64,000 nucleotides of DNA from Methylobacterium sp. NMS14P (GTDB taxonomy: Bacteria > Pseudomonadota > Alphaproteobacteria > Rhizobiales > Beijerinckiaceae), in contig NZ_CP087106.1 in NCBI RefSeq assembly GCF_028583545.1, forward strand, positions 2,548,501-2,612,500, written 5' to 3'. Positions 37,632-46,605 of the stretch are shown here, piece after piece. The position numbers and the translations under genes are program-made. The first letter of the stretch is position 1; every line of letters begins with the position of its first letter. The notes under the pieces were generated by a model. The model did no database searches, had not been told where the DNA came from, and worked only from the letters and a program-made list of their open reading frames with translations.

Positions 37632-38147
37632 ATGAGCGCCGCGAACCCCCTGCCCGTCCGTCACATCGCCCGCGCGATCGTGCTCGATCCGCGGGATCGG
37701 ATCCTGCTGATCGCCTACACGTCGGTCCACGCGAGAGGGCCTGACGGGGAGCCGCTCCGGTTCTGGTTCATGCCCGGCGGCGGCCTGGAGCCCGGCGAGG
37801 ACCACGTCACCGCCTGCCGCCGGGAGCTCGAAGAGGAGATCGGCCGCGGCGACGCCGCGATCGGCCCGCAGGTGGGGGCCTGCGACGGCCCGTTCCACCT
37901 GTTCCGGCAGGCGCGGGACGCCCGCGAGCGCTACTTCCTCGTCCGCCTGCCCGACGACCGGGTCGACACGAGCCGCCTCGCCGAGACCGAGGACAACCCG
38001 CTGATCGGGACGCGCTGGTGGCCGATCGACGAGCTGCGCGCCAGCGGCGAGCACGTCGAGCCGGCCGGCCTCGCCGATCTCGCGTCGGATCTCGCGCGCG
38101 GGACTATTCCGGCCCAGCCGCGCGTTCTTGCTTGGCGAGGACTTTGA
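37632..38147 (+). CDS. Nudix hydrolase
   Basis: 171-residue Nudix protein. The Nudix box lies at about 53-75, with GGGLEPGEDHVTACRRELEEE giving the G-x5-E-x7-RE-x-x-EE pattern in part. The N-terminal ARAIVLDPRDRILLIAY and the C-terminal WWPIDELRAS are typical. The substrate cannot be told. ATG at 37632 is preferred because the frame before it is unlike the family. It is 44 bases before the carbonic anhydrase gene, which may be separate. Confidence 0.86.
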   Translation: MSAANPLPVRHIARAIVLDPRDRILLIAYTSVHARGPDGEPLRFWFMPGGGLEPGEDHVTACRRELEEEIGRGDAAIGPQVGACDGPFHLFRQARDARERYFLVRLPDDRVDTSRLAETEDNPLIGTRWWPIDELRASGEHVEPAGLADLASDLARGTIPAQPRVLAWRGL

Positions 38148-38191
38148 TTTCACTCCCGCTGTCGCGGATTTGTCTAACTGGAGACGACTTT

Positions 38192-38857
38192 ATGTTCCCC
38201 GTCTACCTGACCGAAGGCTACCGGTCCTTCCTCCTCGATCGCTTCCCGACCGAGCGTCGGCGCTTCGCGCAGCTCGCCTCCACGCAGAATCCGGAGATCC
38301 TGGTCATCAGCTGCTGCGATAGCCGGGTTTCCCCGAGCGCGATCTTCAATGCCGGCCCGGGCGAGCTGTTCACGATCCGCAACGTCGCCAACCTCGTGCC
38401 GGTCTACCAGCCGGACGGCCAGTATCACGGCACCTCGGCGGCCCTGGAATTCGCCGTCCAGGCCCTGGAGGTGAAGCACATCGTCGTGCTCGGGCATGCC
38501 ACCTGCGGCGGCATCAAGGCCTGGGCCAACAAGGCCAAGCCGCTCTCGCCCGGCGACTTCATCGGCAAGTGGGTCTCGCTCGTGGGTCAGGCCGAGGACA
38601 AGGCCGGCGATCCCGGCGCGCCGGACTACCTGACCAAGCTGGAGCACGCCGTGGTCGTCCAGAGCATGGAGAACCTGCTGACCTTCCCGTTCGTGAAGGA
38701 GCGGGTCGACGACGGACGCCTGGAGATCCACGGCGCGCATTTCGGCGTGGCCAGCGGCTCCCTGCTGGTGCGCGATCCGCAGTCCGGCGTGTTCAAGGCG
38801 CCGATCGACACGACCGGCCAGGCCGTCCGCTCCGTCGCCGCCATCGCGTGCGAGTGA
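38192..38857 (+). CDS. Beta-class carbonic anhydrase
   Basis: 221-residue beta carbonic anhydrase interconverting CO2 and bicarbonate. Zinc ligands and the catalytic dyad are visible: SCCDSRVSP (Cys, Asp-Arg pair) near 42-50 and GHATCGGIKAW (His, Cys) near 106-116. FTIRNVANLVP and GTSAALEFAVQAL are typical. Length is normal. It provides bicarbonate for carboxylases such as phosphoenolpyruvate carboxylase. Possible co-transcription with the Nudix gene. Confidence 0.93.
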   Translation: MFPVYLTEGYRSFLLDRFPTERRRFAQLASTQNPEILVISCCDSRVSPSAIFNAGPGELFTIRNVANLVPVYQPDGQYHGTSAALEFAVQALEVKHIVVLGHATCGGIKAWANKAKPLSPGDFIGKWVSLVGQAEDKAGDPGAPDYLTKLEHAVVVQSMENLLTFPFVKERVDDGRLEIHGAHFGVASGSLLVRDPQSGVFKAPIDTTGQAVRSVAAIACE

Positions 38858-39001
38858 GCGCCTAGCGCGAACGCTGAGATCCGGGGCCCGACCAATCGTG
38901 TCCCGGATCTGGACCGGCCGGCCCGCCGGGACGCGGCGCATCCGCGAAGGTCGACCATCCCGTCGGGTCTGCGCTCATCACGGCCGCGACAGACCCACCG
39001 A

Positions 39002-39032
39002 CAAAAAAGGCGGCGGGCTCGCGCCCACCGCC
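39002..39032 (-). terminator. Intrinsic terminator after the DUF4142 gene
   Basis: On the minus strand a ten-base-pair stem (GGCGGTGGGC with GCCCGCCGCC, one G-T pair) closes a GCGA tetraloop of the stable GNRA kind and is followed by TTTTTTG. It lies about 45 bases after the DUF4142 stop codon. Confidence 0.88.
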
Positions 39033-39075
39033 TCTCGTTCGGCCCGGCCGAGGCCGGGCCGCGGGCGTTGCCGCC

Positions 39076-39777
39076 TTACATGGCGCCCGGGAGACGCTCG
39101 GCGTGCTGCAGGTGCATCTCCAGGGCCGGCAGGGCCTGCTGGGCGTAGTTGCGCAGCGCCGGGTTCGGGCCGCCCTGGGCGTAGGCCTGGGTCATCGCGA
39201 TGGTCATCTGATGGGCCTGGATCTGCTGCGAGGCGTACAGCCGGTCGAAGCGCGCGCCGGCCGGAGCGGCCGACAGCTGGGCCAGCATCGCCTGCTGCTC
39301 GGGGTTCGGCGGGACGATCGTCGACGCGCCGGTAGCCGCCACGTCGCCGCGGCCGATCTGGCCGCCCGCGGCGGCGCCGCGCGCCGCGCCGGCACCCGCG
39401 CCCTCGAGGCCGCCGACCGGGCCGCCCGACAGGGTGCCGCCGACCACGCCGGTCGCCGCACCGACGCCAGCGCCCACGGCGCTGCCCGCCACCGCGATCG
39501 GCGCGGTGATCAGGCCGCCGAGGCCGGGATCGCCGGCGACGCCGTTCATCTGTCCGCCGGCCAGGGCCACGTTGGCGGCGCGGTGGTCACGGAGCACTTC
39601 CTGGGCGTAGGAGCGGATGCGCGGGTTGCGCGACTTGGACAGGGCGATCTGCGAGGACTGGATTTCGAAGGCGTTCGCCTGCATCGACTGCATGCGGAAG
39701 TCGTTGGCGCTCTGAGCCATGGCCGGGGTCGACAGCGCTAGGACGAGCGCGGACGCGGCAGCGTAGTTCTTCAGCAT
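39076..39777 (-). CDS. DUF4142 exported protein with a glycine-zipper insert
   Basis: 233-residue exported protein. Signal peptide MLKNYAAASALVLALSTPAMA. Residues 23-72 (MQANAFEIQSSQIALSKS, SYAQEVLRDHRAAN) and 155-228 (FDRLYASQQIQAHQMTIAM, NYAQQALPALEMHLQHAERL in part) form the two halves of a DUF4142 helical, ferritin-like domain. Between them lies about 80 residues rich in Gly/Ala with repeated GxxxG spacing (VGAGVGAATGVVGGT, GAGAGAARGAAAGG), a glycine-zipper-like insert that interrupts the domain. The insert may cross or sit on a membrane. Function of the family is unknown, often linked to envelope stress. It has its own terminator. Confidence 0.8.
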   Translation of the reverse strand: MLKNYAAASALVLALSTPAMAQSANDFRMQSMQANAFEIQSSQIALSKSRNPRIRSYAQEVLRDHRAANVALAGGQMNGVAGDPGLGGLITAPIAVAGSAVGAGVGAATGVVGGTLSGGPVGGLEGAGAGAARGAAAGGQIGRGDVAATGASTIVPPNPEQQAMLAQLSAAPAGARFDRLYASQQIQAHQMTIAMTQAYAQGGPNPALRNYAQQALPALEMHLQHAERLPGAM

Positions 39778-40093
39778 CGGGACCTCTGTTCGAAATGGAC
39801 ACGCGAACCGCGGAAGGACGCCGCATGCGCAGCACGGACGCCTTGGCTGACCACTCGGCGCCGGCGTGTTCGCGAATTGGTCCGTCAACGAGGTTATCGG
39901 CTTATGGTTCCTGCCGTTTTCGCCGCGAGAGCTACGGTTCCCGAGCCGAACTAATCCCGCGCGCCCGCCGCCGTTCCGGCGGATCCGACAGGGTGCCGGT
40001 CACGCTCCTTCGGGGATGCGAGCCCGGCCGCGGCCGGGTCACGCCGGCTGCGGCTTGCGTCGCGAATGGCGTCGCTGCGCGCGCGGGCGCCCC
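39778..40093. other. Intergenic region between divergent genes, no gene seen
   Basis: 316 bases between the DUF4142 gene (leftward) and the acyltransferase (rightward). It is less GC-rich around 39870-39960, where promoters of both genes probably lie. Open frames covering it are shadows or extensions. No repeat or clear hairpin found. Confidence 0.5.
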
Positions 40094-41242
40094 GTGATCC
40101 TCGTCGCCGTCCAGGTCCTGCGCGCCGCCGCCGCCCTCATGGTGGCGTGGCACCACGCGCGGCACGAGGCGGGGCTCCTCGCCGGCCGCGGCGCCGGCCC
40201 AGCGATCGACCCCGCGACGCTGCTGCCCTGGTGGGGCGGGGTCGACCTGTTCTTCGTGATCTCCGGCTTCGTCATCGTCCATGCCGGCGGCCGGCTCGCG
40301 GGTCGGCCGGGCGGACGCGTCCGTTTCCTCGGCCACCGGGTCGCCCGTGTGGTGCCCCTCTACTGGCTGGTGAGCCTGCTCTACCTCGTCCTCGCGCTCG
40401 CGCGGCCGGACCTTCTCGGCGAGGCGGCGGCGCTGGTGCGCGACCCGGCCGCCCTCGTCGCGAGCTTCCTGTTCTGGCCGGCGGCTCGCCCGGACGGCAC
40501 CGTCCAGCCGCTCTACGGCCTCGGCTGGACCCTGAACTACGAGGCGGCCTTCTACGCACTCTTCGCCGCGGGCCTCGGCTTCGGGCGGCGCGGCGCCGTC
40601 GCGTGGCTGTGCGCGATCCTGGCCGGCCTCGTCGCCCTCGGCGCCCTCGTGCCGGGCCTGCCCGTGCCGCTCCGTTTCTGGTCGGACCCGATCGTGCTCG
40701 AGTTCGCCGCCGGGGCCGGTCTCGCCCTCGCCTGGGGCGCGGGATTCCGGCCCGCCCTCCCCGTGCGGGTCGGGCTCGCGGTGCTGGGGGTGCTCGGGCT
40801 GGCCCTGGCCGCGCGGGCGTTCGCGGGTCTCGGCGAGGCCGACGGGTTCCTGCGCCCGCTCCTCGTCGGCGGGCCGGCCGTCCTGCTGGTGGCCGCCGCG
40901 CTCGGGCCGGCCCGCGACGCGGCCGCGCTCGCGCGGCTGCCGTCCCCCGTGCGCGGGCTCGTCGGGCTCGGCGACGCGTCCTACGCCCTCTACCTCGTGC
41001 ATCCGTTCGCGCTGCGCCTCGTGCGCGAAGTGCTGCTCCGGTTCGGCCTGGCCCCCGCCCTGCATCCCTGGGGCAGCATGGCGCTCATGCTCGCCGGCAG
41101 CGCCGCGGCCGCGCTCGTGGTCCACCGCCTCGTCGAGCAGCCCCTGACCCGGGCCCTCCGGCGGCGGCTCGACCCGGGCGCGCCGCAAAACCGTGTGCGC
41201 GCCGTGCCGGCCCCTGTTCCACCGGGCGGCCGGGCGGATTAG
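40094..41242 (+). CDS. Acyltransferase 3 family membrane protein (OafA-like)
   Basis: 382-residue integral membrane acyltransferase. The N-terminal VLRAAAALMVAWHHARHEAG holds the catalytic histidine, and LGWTLNYEAAFYALFA holds the family glutamate. GGVDLFFVISGFVIVHAG and HRVARVVPLYWLVSL are also diagnostic. About ten hydrophobic segments follow. Members O-acetylate or succinylate surface sugars. The start is GTG at 40094; the frame extends upstream but that part is not family-like. There are no polysaccharide genes nearby, so the acceptor is unknown. Confidence 0.86.
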   Translation: MILVAVQVLRAAAALMVAWHHARHEAGLLAGRGAGPAIDPATLLPWWGGVDLFFVISGFVIVHAGGRLAGRPGGRVRFLGHRVARVVPLYWLVSLLYLVLALARPDLLGEAAALVRDPAALVASFLFWPAARPDGTVQPLYGLGWTLNYEAAFYALFAAGLGFGRRGAVAWLCAILAGLVALGALVPGLPVPLRFWSDPIVLEFAAGAGLALAWGAGFRPALPVRVGLAVLGVLGLALAARAFAGLGEADGFLRPLLVGGPAVLLVAAALGPARDAAALARLPSPVRGLVGLGDASYALYLVHPFALRLVREVLLRFGLAPALHPWGSMALMLAGSAAAALVVHRLVEQPLTRALRRRLDPGAPQNRVRAVPAPVPPGGRAD

Positions 41243-41269
41243 CCTCGCGTGCCCGAGGAGGAGGCCAGC

Positions 41270-42133
41270 ATGAAGACCCTGCTCGTACCCGTCGCGATGC
41301 ACGACGCCCTGCCCTCCGTCTTCGAGACGACGCGGCTGGCGGCGACGCGCTTCGGCAGTCTGATCGAGGGCGTGTCCCTGCGCCCGGCGCTGGCCGAGTA
41401 CGTGCCGGTCGACATGGTCGGCGGCATGACGTGGCTGCGCGACGAGGAGGCCGACCGGGCCGAGGCTGAGGAGGCGGGCGGCCGCTTCATCGCCTTCATG
41501 GACGGCGCCGGTATCCCGCGGCACGCCCGCGACGGGCTCTGCATACCGGATCGCGTGCCGGATGCCGGCCCGCGCTACCGCTGGCGGCAGGACGTGCCCA
41601 CCGGCGACGCGTTCCTGGGCCAGTACGCGCGGCTGTTCTCGGCCACGGTGGTCGGGCGCCCGGGCACGACCGACAACGCCCCGCGCATGACCACCTTCGA
41701 GACGGCCCTGTTCGAGAGCGGCCGGCCGATCCTGCTGGCGCCGCCCGCGGCACCGGCGAGCCTCGGCGAGGCGGTCGTCATCGCCTGGAACGGCTCGACC
41801 GAGACCGCCCGGGCGGTGGCCTTCGCGATGCCGTTCCTGCGGCGGGCCGAGCGGGTGCTCGTGCTCAGCGTCGAGGGCGGCATGGTGCCGGGCCCGACGG
41901 CGCAGGATCTCGCCCAGGCGCTGGCCTGCGAGGGCGTGGACGCGTCGCACCGGGCCCTGCCGGCCGGCCGGCGGGTGCCCGGCGAGACCTTCCTGGCGGA
42001 GGCGAGTGCCTTCGGCTGCGACCTCCTCATCAAGGGCGCCTACACCCAGAGCCGCCTGCGCCAGATGATCTTCGGCGGGGTCACCAGCCACGTCCTCGCC
42101 TACGCCGACATGCCGGTCCTGATGGCGCACTGA
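41270..42133 (+). CDS. Universal stress protein family protein
   Basis: 287 residues. The N-terminus KTLLVPVAMHDALPSVFETTRLAATRF (in part) and the C-terminal half, with EAVVIAWNGSTETARAVAFAMPFL, CDLLIKGAYTQSRLRQMIFGG and TSHVLAYADMPVLMAH, resemble tandem Usp domains of alphaproteobacteria. The second domain lacks a clear G-x2-G-x9-G ATP motif, so nucleotide binding is uncertain. ATG at 41270 follows GAGGAGGAGG, a strong ribosome site. A GC-rich hairpin without T tract follows at about 42179-42206. Confidence 0.82.
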   Translation: MKTLLVPVAMHDALPSVFETTRLAATRFGSLIEGVSLRPALAEYVPVDMVGGMTWLRDEEADRAEAEEAGGRFIAFMDGAGIPRHARDGLCIPDRVPDAGPRYRWRQDVPTGDAFLGQYARLFSATVVGRPGTTDNAPRMTTFETALFESGRPILLAPPAAPASLGEAVVIAWNGSTETARAVAFAMPFLRRAERVLVLSVEGGMVPGPTAQDLAQALACEGVDASHRALPAGRRVPGETFLAEASAFGCDLLIKGAYTQSRLRQMIFGGVTSHVLAYADMPVLMAH

Positions 42134-42264
42134 GCCCGCCGCGAACCCCACTGACGGGACACGGCACCGTCCTGCGAGCGCCGGGAACCGGGGCCGGTCC
42201 CCGGCGTTCGGGTCCCGCACCCGGACGGCACGCCCGACGGCTTGCCCTCTTCGAAAGGAGCCCC

Positions 42265-42870
42265 GTGACGAGCCCCGTGAGACGTCTCTTCCTCGCCGGT
42301 CTTCTGTCGATCGCAGCGATCCCCACCGCCCGCGCGGAGCCGACGACCGTCCGGTTCCGCGGCACCGTGGTCCGGGCCGACTCGGAGCGCCTGGAGATCC
42401 GCCGCGCCAGCGGCAGCACCCTGGCGGTGCAGATGGGCCCCCGGACCCGCATCTACGCGGTCAACGGCGCCAGCCTGCGGGCGATCAAGCCGGAGAGCTA
42501 CGTCAGCATCCTCGGCGCGTCCGATTCCGAGCCGCGGCAAGCGAGCGCCGTGACCCTGTACTCGCCCTCCGAGCGCGGATTCGAGGCGGGTAGCCAGTCG
42601 TGGGACACCGGGCAGGGTGCGCGCCTCACCGCCGGGTGGGTCGCCGACCTGCAGCGGGGCGCGCCGATGCGCCTGACCGTCGCCTACAACGGCGGCCAAT
42701 CGTCCTTCGCGATCCCCGACGGCACGCCGGTGACGCAGTTCTCGCCGGGCGAGAAGGCGATGCTTCAGCCGGGCGCCGCCGTGACGATCTTCGCGCGCTC
42801 CGGCGACGACGGCGAGCTGGTGGCCGGGACGATCGCGGTGGGCCGCCAGGGCGTCGTGCCGGGGCTCTGA
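42265..42870 (+). CDS. Exported protein of unknown function (beta-rich, DUF5666-like)
   Basis: 201 residues with a signal peptide (RRLFLAGLLSIAAIPTARA) and a mature part of short beta strands: TTVRFRGTVVRADSERLEIRR, STLAVQMGPRTRIYAV and AVTIFARSGDDGELVAGTIAVG in part. The pattern suggests an OB-like, repeated beta fold. Resemblance to DUF5666 is only my impression. The start is GTG at 42265 with AAAGGAG four bases upstream; a second GTG lies at 42277. Confidence 0.65.
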   Translation: MTSPVRRLFLAGLLSIAAIPTARAEPTTVRFRGTVVRADSERLEIRRASGSTLAVQMGPRTRIYAVNGASLRAIKPESYVSILGASDSEPRQASAVTLYSPSERGFEAGSQSWDTGQGARLTAGWVADLQRGAPMRLTVAYNGGQSSFAIPDGTPVTQFSPGEKAMLQPGAAVTIFARSGDDGELVAGTIAVGRQGVVPGL

Positions 42871-42951
42871 CCCGGCCGGCCGGGACGCTGCGTCACCGAC
42901 GGCGCAGCAAACCCGCGCGCCGACGCGGAAGCTGCGCTACACCGGTCGGTG

Positions 42952-43371
42952 ATGACCGAGTCCGCCTTCACCCTCGATCCGCGCCTCTCGGCCGACACGG
43001 CCGAAGTGGGCGACCTCGCCCTGTGCCGCGTGCTGCTGATGGACGACGCCCGGTTCCCGTGGCTGATCCTCGTGCCGCGCCGCCCGAACCTCACCGAGAT
43101 CACCGACCTCTCCGAAACCGAGGCGGCGGCGCTCTGGCAGGAGATCCATCTCGCCACGGGGGTGATGCAGGCCCTGTCCAAGCCCGACAAGGTCAATATC
43201 GGCGCGCTCGGCAACGTGGTGTCGCAACTCCACGTCCACGTCGTCGGCCGCTTCCGGTCGGATCCCGCCTGGCCGGGGCCGGTCTGGGGGTTCGAGACGC
43301 GCAAGCCCTACCCGCTCCACGCCCGCGCCCAGCTCCTCGAGCGCGCCGGCGCCCTCTTCTCCGCGGCCTGA
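42952..43371 (+). CDS. HIT family hydrolase
   Basis: 139-residue histidine-triad protein. The triad is in QLHVHVVGRF (H-x-H), near residue 90, preceded by GNVVSQ and the WLILVPRRPNLTEITDL segment. It is likely a nucleotide hydrolase or transferase. An in-frame GTG at 42949 would add one residue. Stop lies seven bases before nudC, so the two form an operon. Both would act on nucleotide dimers or mononucleotide esters. Confidence 0.86.
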   Translation: MTESAFTLDPRLSADTAEVGDLALCRVLLMDDARFPWLILVPRRPNLTEITDLSETEAAALWQEIHLATGVMQALSKPDKVNIGALGNVVSQLHVHVVGRFRSDPAWPGPVWGFETRKPYPLHARAQLLERAGALFSAA

Positions 43372-43378
43372 CCCTGGC

Positions 43379-44281
43379 ATGACCGATCCCCGCGACACCC
43401 TCGGCTTCGTCCGCAACCGCCTCGACCGCCACTCGGCCGAGCAGCCCGAGGAGGCGGTGCCCGCCTTCGACACGCCCGAGGCCCGCCTCGTGCTGATCTG
43501 CGGCGACCGGATCGTGCTGCGCGGAGAGACCGCGCTGATCGCGGTCGCGGAGGCGGCGGGTCTCGAGGGCGGGACGCGCATCTTCCTCGGGCACCGGGAC
43601 GGGCGGCCGGTCTTCGCCGCCGCCGCGCCCGCCGAGGCCGCGGAGCGCTTCGCCGACGGGCCGACCCGCACCCTCGACCTCCGGTCGATCGCCACCGAAG
43701 CCGCCGTGGAGGCCGAGGAGCTCGGCCTGCTCGCCGTGGCCAAGTCGATGCTCGACTGGCACGCCCGCCACGGCTTCTGCGCCAATTGCGGAACCGCGAC
43801 CGTGGCGCGGGCCGGCGGCTTCCGGCGCGAGTGCCCGAGCTGCAGCGCCCACCACTTCCCCCGGGTCGACCCGGTGGTGATCATGCTGGTGCGCCGGGGC
43901 GACACCTGCCTGCTCGGCCGCGGGCCGCATTTCCGGCCGCACATGTATTCCTGCCTCGCGGGCTTCCTGGAGCCCGGCGAGACGATCGAGGACGCGGTCC
44001 GCCGCGAGGTGTTCGAGGAGACGCGGATCCGTGTCGGCGCGGTCACCTACCGGACGTCGCAGCCCTGGCCGTTCCCGTCCTCGCTGATGCTCGGCTGCGC
44101 CGCCGAGGGCCTCGACGCGGCCATCGTCACCGATCCGAGCGAGCTGGAGGATGCGCGCTGGTTCACCCGGGCCGAGGTCGCGGCCATGCTGGCGGGGACG
44201 CATCCCGAGGGGATCCAGGCCCCGCCGCCCATGGCGATCGCCAATTACCTGATGCGCGCCTTCGTGGCCGGCGAGACCTGA
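43379..44281 (+). CDS. nudC: NAD(+)/NADH diphosphatase NudC
   Basis: 300-residue Nudix enzyme with a zinc ribbon. CANCG and CPSC (about 139-160) give the four-cysteine zinc site. The Nudix box starts at GFLEPGETIEDAVRREVFEE (in part) and the family SQPWPFPSSLMLGC follows it, which is diagnostic for NudC. The enzyme cleaves NAD(H) to NMN(H) and AMP, and removes NAD caps from RNA. Co-transcribed with the HIT gene. A 93-base repeat lies after its stop. Confidence 0.93.
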   Translation: MTDPRDTLGFVRNRLDRHSAEQPEEAVPAFDTPEARLVLICGDRIVLRGETALIAVAEAAGLEGGTRIFLGHRDGRPVFAAAAPAEAAERFADGPTRTLDLRSIATEAAVEAEELGLLAVAKSMLDWHARHGFCANCGTATVARAGGFRRECPSCSAHHFPRVDPVVIMLVRRGDTCLLGRGPHFRPHMYSCLAGFLEPGETIEDAVRREVFEETRIRVGAVTYRTSQPWPFPSSLMLGCAAEGLDAAIVTDPSELEDARWFTRAEVAAMLAGTHPEGIQAPPPMAIANYLMRAFVAGET

Positions 44282-44310
44282 GCCCCGGAGCGTCGATGAC
44301 TCCGGCGCTG

Positions 44311-44403
44311 CCGTCCTCGCGAGCGGAGCGAAGCAATCCAGGCGGCGCTCCGCTGACCGATGTCGCGCTGCCCTGGATCACGGCGCTCCGCTCGTGATGA
44401 CGG
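44311..44403. repeat. 93-base intergenic repeat, copy 2
   Basis: Same 93-base length, orientation and inverted ends as the copy at 35122-35214. Words shared in order are GAGCGGAGCGAAGCAATCC, AGGC-GCGC, TGTCGCGCTGCCCTGG and CTCCGCTCGTGATGACGG. It sits between nudC and the cupin gene, whose 3' ends face each other. Confidence 0.8.
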
Positions 44404-44444
44404 AGCGGAACGCGTCGACCCACGCGCACGAAGGGGCAGCCGCT

Positions 44445-44945
44445 CTAGCCGGGCTTGCCGGCGCTCCGGCTCGGGTCGTCGGCGGGGTTGATGTACTTCA
44501 GCCCGAACGGGCCGGACCCGTTGACCTGCAACTCCACCGGCTCGTCAGTGGTCCAGAGGGAGTGGGGCATGTCCTCCGGGAGGTAGACGAAGCCGCCCGC
44601 CTTCAGGGCCGAGCCCTTGGTCCTGTCCAGGGTGCGCCCGTGCTCGTGATAGATCGAGCCCGAGAGGATCGTCAGCGTCTCCGGCTTCGCGTGGGTGTGC
44701 GGCGCGATCACCGAGTTGGCAGGGACCTTCACCCGCAGGACGAACGGGCCGGGCTTCGACGGATCGCCCGCGACCCGGCTGATCTGCGTGCCCTTCGGCA
44801 GGTTCGGCGGTCCCGGCTCGTAGATGGCCGCGGCTCCGTCAGGAACGACCACGAGGCCGGCGTGATCGTGTTCCGCGGCCGTCGCCGGCGCGACGCCTCC
44901 GAGCACCGCCAGCGCCGCTGCTGCGCGAAGCCAGGATCGCGTCAT
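44445..44945 (-). CDS. Exported cupin domain protein
   Basis: 166 residues with a signal peptide (MTRSWLRAAAALAVLGGVAPATA). The cupin core has VIAPHTHAKPETLTILSGSI (cupin motif 1 with two His and one Glu metal ligands) and FVYLPEDMPHSLW (motif 2 with the last His). The substrate is unknown. A periplasmic cupin with all four metal ligands could be a small dioxygenase-like enzyme or a sensor. Single gene. Confidence 0.83.
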   Translation of the reverse strand: MTRSWLRAAAALAVLGGVAPATAAEHDHAGLVVVPDGAAAIYEPGPPNLPKGTQISRVAGDPSKPGPFVLRVKVPANSVIAPHTHAKPETLTILSGSIYHEHGRTLDRTKGSALKAGGFVYLPEDMPHSLWTTDEPVELQVNGSGPFGLKYINPADDPSRSAGKPG

Positions 44946-45090
44946 TCCACCCTCCCGAGATGTGCCGGGGATCTCGTCCCCGCGGCCTGTTGTGGCTCCG
45001 GCTCCCCTGTTGCCTAGGTTCCGCGGCCGCCGCAGATCGTCGCGGGAGGAGCTGGCATCGTCCCGCGGAGCGCCGTCCGCGTGGACAGCC

Positions 45091-46563
45091 TCAGACCGCG
45101 ACCCGGCTCTGCTCGGCCTGGACCGGGAGCGCGCCGCGCATCTCGGAGAAGGCCTCGCCCACCATCAGCAGCGCCGGACCGTCGAGGCCGGCCGCCTCGA
45201 CCCGGTCGGCGAGGTCGGCGGCCGTGCCGCGCAGCGCCTGCTGGTTCGGGCGCGTCGCGTTGAACACCAGCAGCGCCGGCGTCGCGGGCGCCAGACCCTC
45301 CGCCACGGCGCGCGCGAGCAGCGCCCGCAGGGTCCGTTTCGGCATGTAGACCACCGTGGTGACGCTCGGATCGGCGAGCGCGCCCCAGTTCAGATCGTCC
45401 GGCAGGGCGCCGCGGCGGTCGTGGCCGGTGACGAATTGCAGGCGGCGCGCGGCGTCGCGATGGGTCAGGGACAGGCCGAGGGACGCCGCCGCACCCTGTG
45501 CGGCCGAGACGCCCGGCACCACGGTCACCGGGATGCCGGCCGCCCGGCAGGCCTCGATCTCCTCGCCGGCCCGGCCGAAGACCAGCGGGTCGCCGGATTT
45601 CAGCCGCACCACCTGCTTGCCGGAGCGGGCGAGCTGCACCATCAGCGCGTTGATGTCGTCCTGGCGGCAGGACGGGCCGTGGCCGGTCTTGCCCACCAGC
45701 ATGGTGCGGGCCTCGCGGCGGGCGTAGTCCAGGATCTCGGGTGCGACGAGGTCGTCGTAGAGGATGACGTCGGCGTTGCGCAGCGCCCGCAGCGCCTTGA
45801 GCGTGAGGAGCTCCGCGTCGCCGGGGCCGGCCCCGACCAGCGTCACGGCGCCCCCCTTCGGGGCGGTCTCGGTCTCGCCGAGCAGCTCGGCGAGATCCTG
45901 ATCCGACGGCGCCCGGTCGGGCTCCGCGAAGGCCCGGTCGGTGAAGCGCTCCCAGAAGAAGCGCCGGTCGGCGAATCCGTGGAAGCGGGCGGTGACGCCG
46001 TCGCGCCAGTCGCGGGCGGCCGCGACCCAGCGGGCGAACCCGCGGGGCAGCATCGCCTCGATCCGGGCGCGCACGGTCTGGCCGAAGACCGGGGCGGCGC
46101 CCTCGGTCGAGATGCCGACCACCAGCGGCGAGCGGTTGACGATGGCGCCGAACTTCACGTCGCAGAGATGCGGCCGGTCCACCGCGTTGACGATGGCGCC
46201 GGCCCCGCGGGCGGCCGCCACGAAGGCGACGCACTCGGCCTCGTCCTCCATCGCGCCGATGCAGAAGGCCGCGCCCCAGAGATCGTCCGGGCTCCAGGCG
46301 CGCGCGTGCAGGACCACCTGCCCGTCGACGATCTCGCCCGGCACCGCGCGCAACTCCTCGCTGGGCTCGGGCGCGTAGACGTCGACATGGGCGCCGGCCG
46401 CCGCGAGGACCTTGACCTTCCAGGGGGCGCCGCCGGACGAGCCGGCGAGGACCACCCGCTTGCCGCGCAGGGGCACGAAGACGGGCAGCACCGCCAGCGG
46501 CTCCAGGCCGGCGGCCTTGGTCTCGCGGGGGGCGCGGGCTGCGCGCAGGGGGGTCTCGGTCAC
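45091..46563 (-). CDS. cysG: Siroheme synthase CysG (trifunctional)
   Basis: 490-residue protein making siroheme from uroporphyrinogen III. The N-terminal part has a dehydrogenase/ferrochelatase (Met8-like) domain: VVLAGSSGGAPWKVKVLAAAGA near 35-56. The C-terminal part, from about residue 240, is uroporphyrinogen methyltransferase: VTLVGAGPGDAELLTLKALR, LRNADVILYDDLV, RLKSGDPLVFGRAGEE and VTVVPGVSAA. Siroheme is the cofactor of the NirA-type reductase at 51.2-53.0 kb. It lies last in the nitrate cluster, 199 bases after nasA with a repeat in between. Confidence 0.93.
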   Translation of the reverse strand: MTETPLRAARAPRETKAAGLEPLAVLPVFVPLRGKRVVLAGSSGGAPWKVKVLAAAGAHVDVYAPEPSEELRAVPGEIVDGQVVLHARAWSPDDLWGAAFCIGAMEDEAECVAFVAAARGAGAIVNAVDRPHLCDVKFGAIVNRSPLVVGISTEGAAPVFGQTVRARIEAMLPRGFARWVAAARDWRDGVTARFHGFADRRFFWERFTDRAFAEPDRAPSDQDLAELLGETETAPKGGAVTLVGAGPGDAELLTLKALRALRNADVILYDDLVAPEILDYARREARTMLVGKTGHGPSCRQDDINALMVQLARSGKQVVRLKSGDPLVFGRAGEEIEACRAAGIPVTVVPGVSAAQGAAASLGLSLTHRDAARRLQFVTGHDRRGALPDDLNWGALADPSVTTVVYMPKRTLRALLARAVAEGLAPATPALLVFNATRPNQQALRGTAADLADRVEAAGLDGPALLMVGEAFSEMRGALPVQAEQSRVAV

Positions 46564-46605
46564 GGGCCTGTCCTGAATCGTCTCGAACCGGCCGCTGCCG
46601 TCTGC

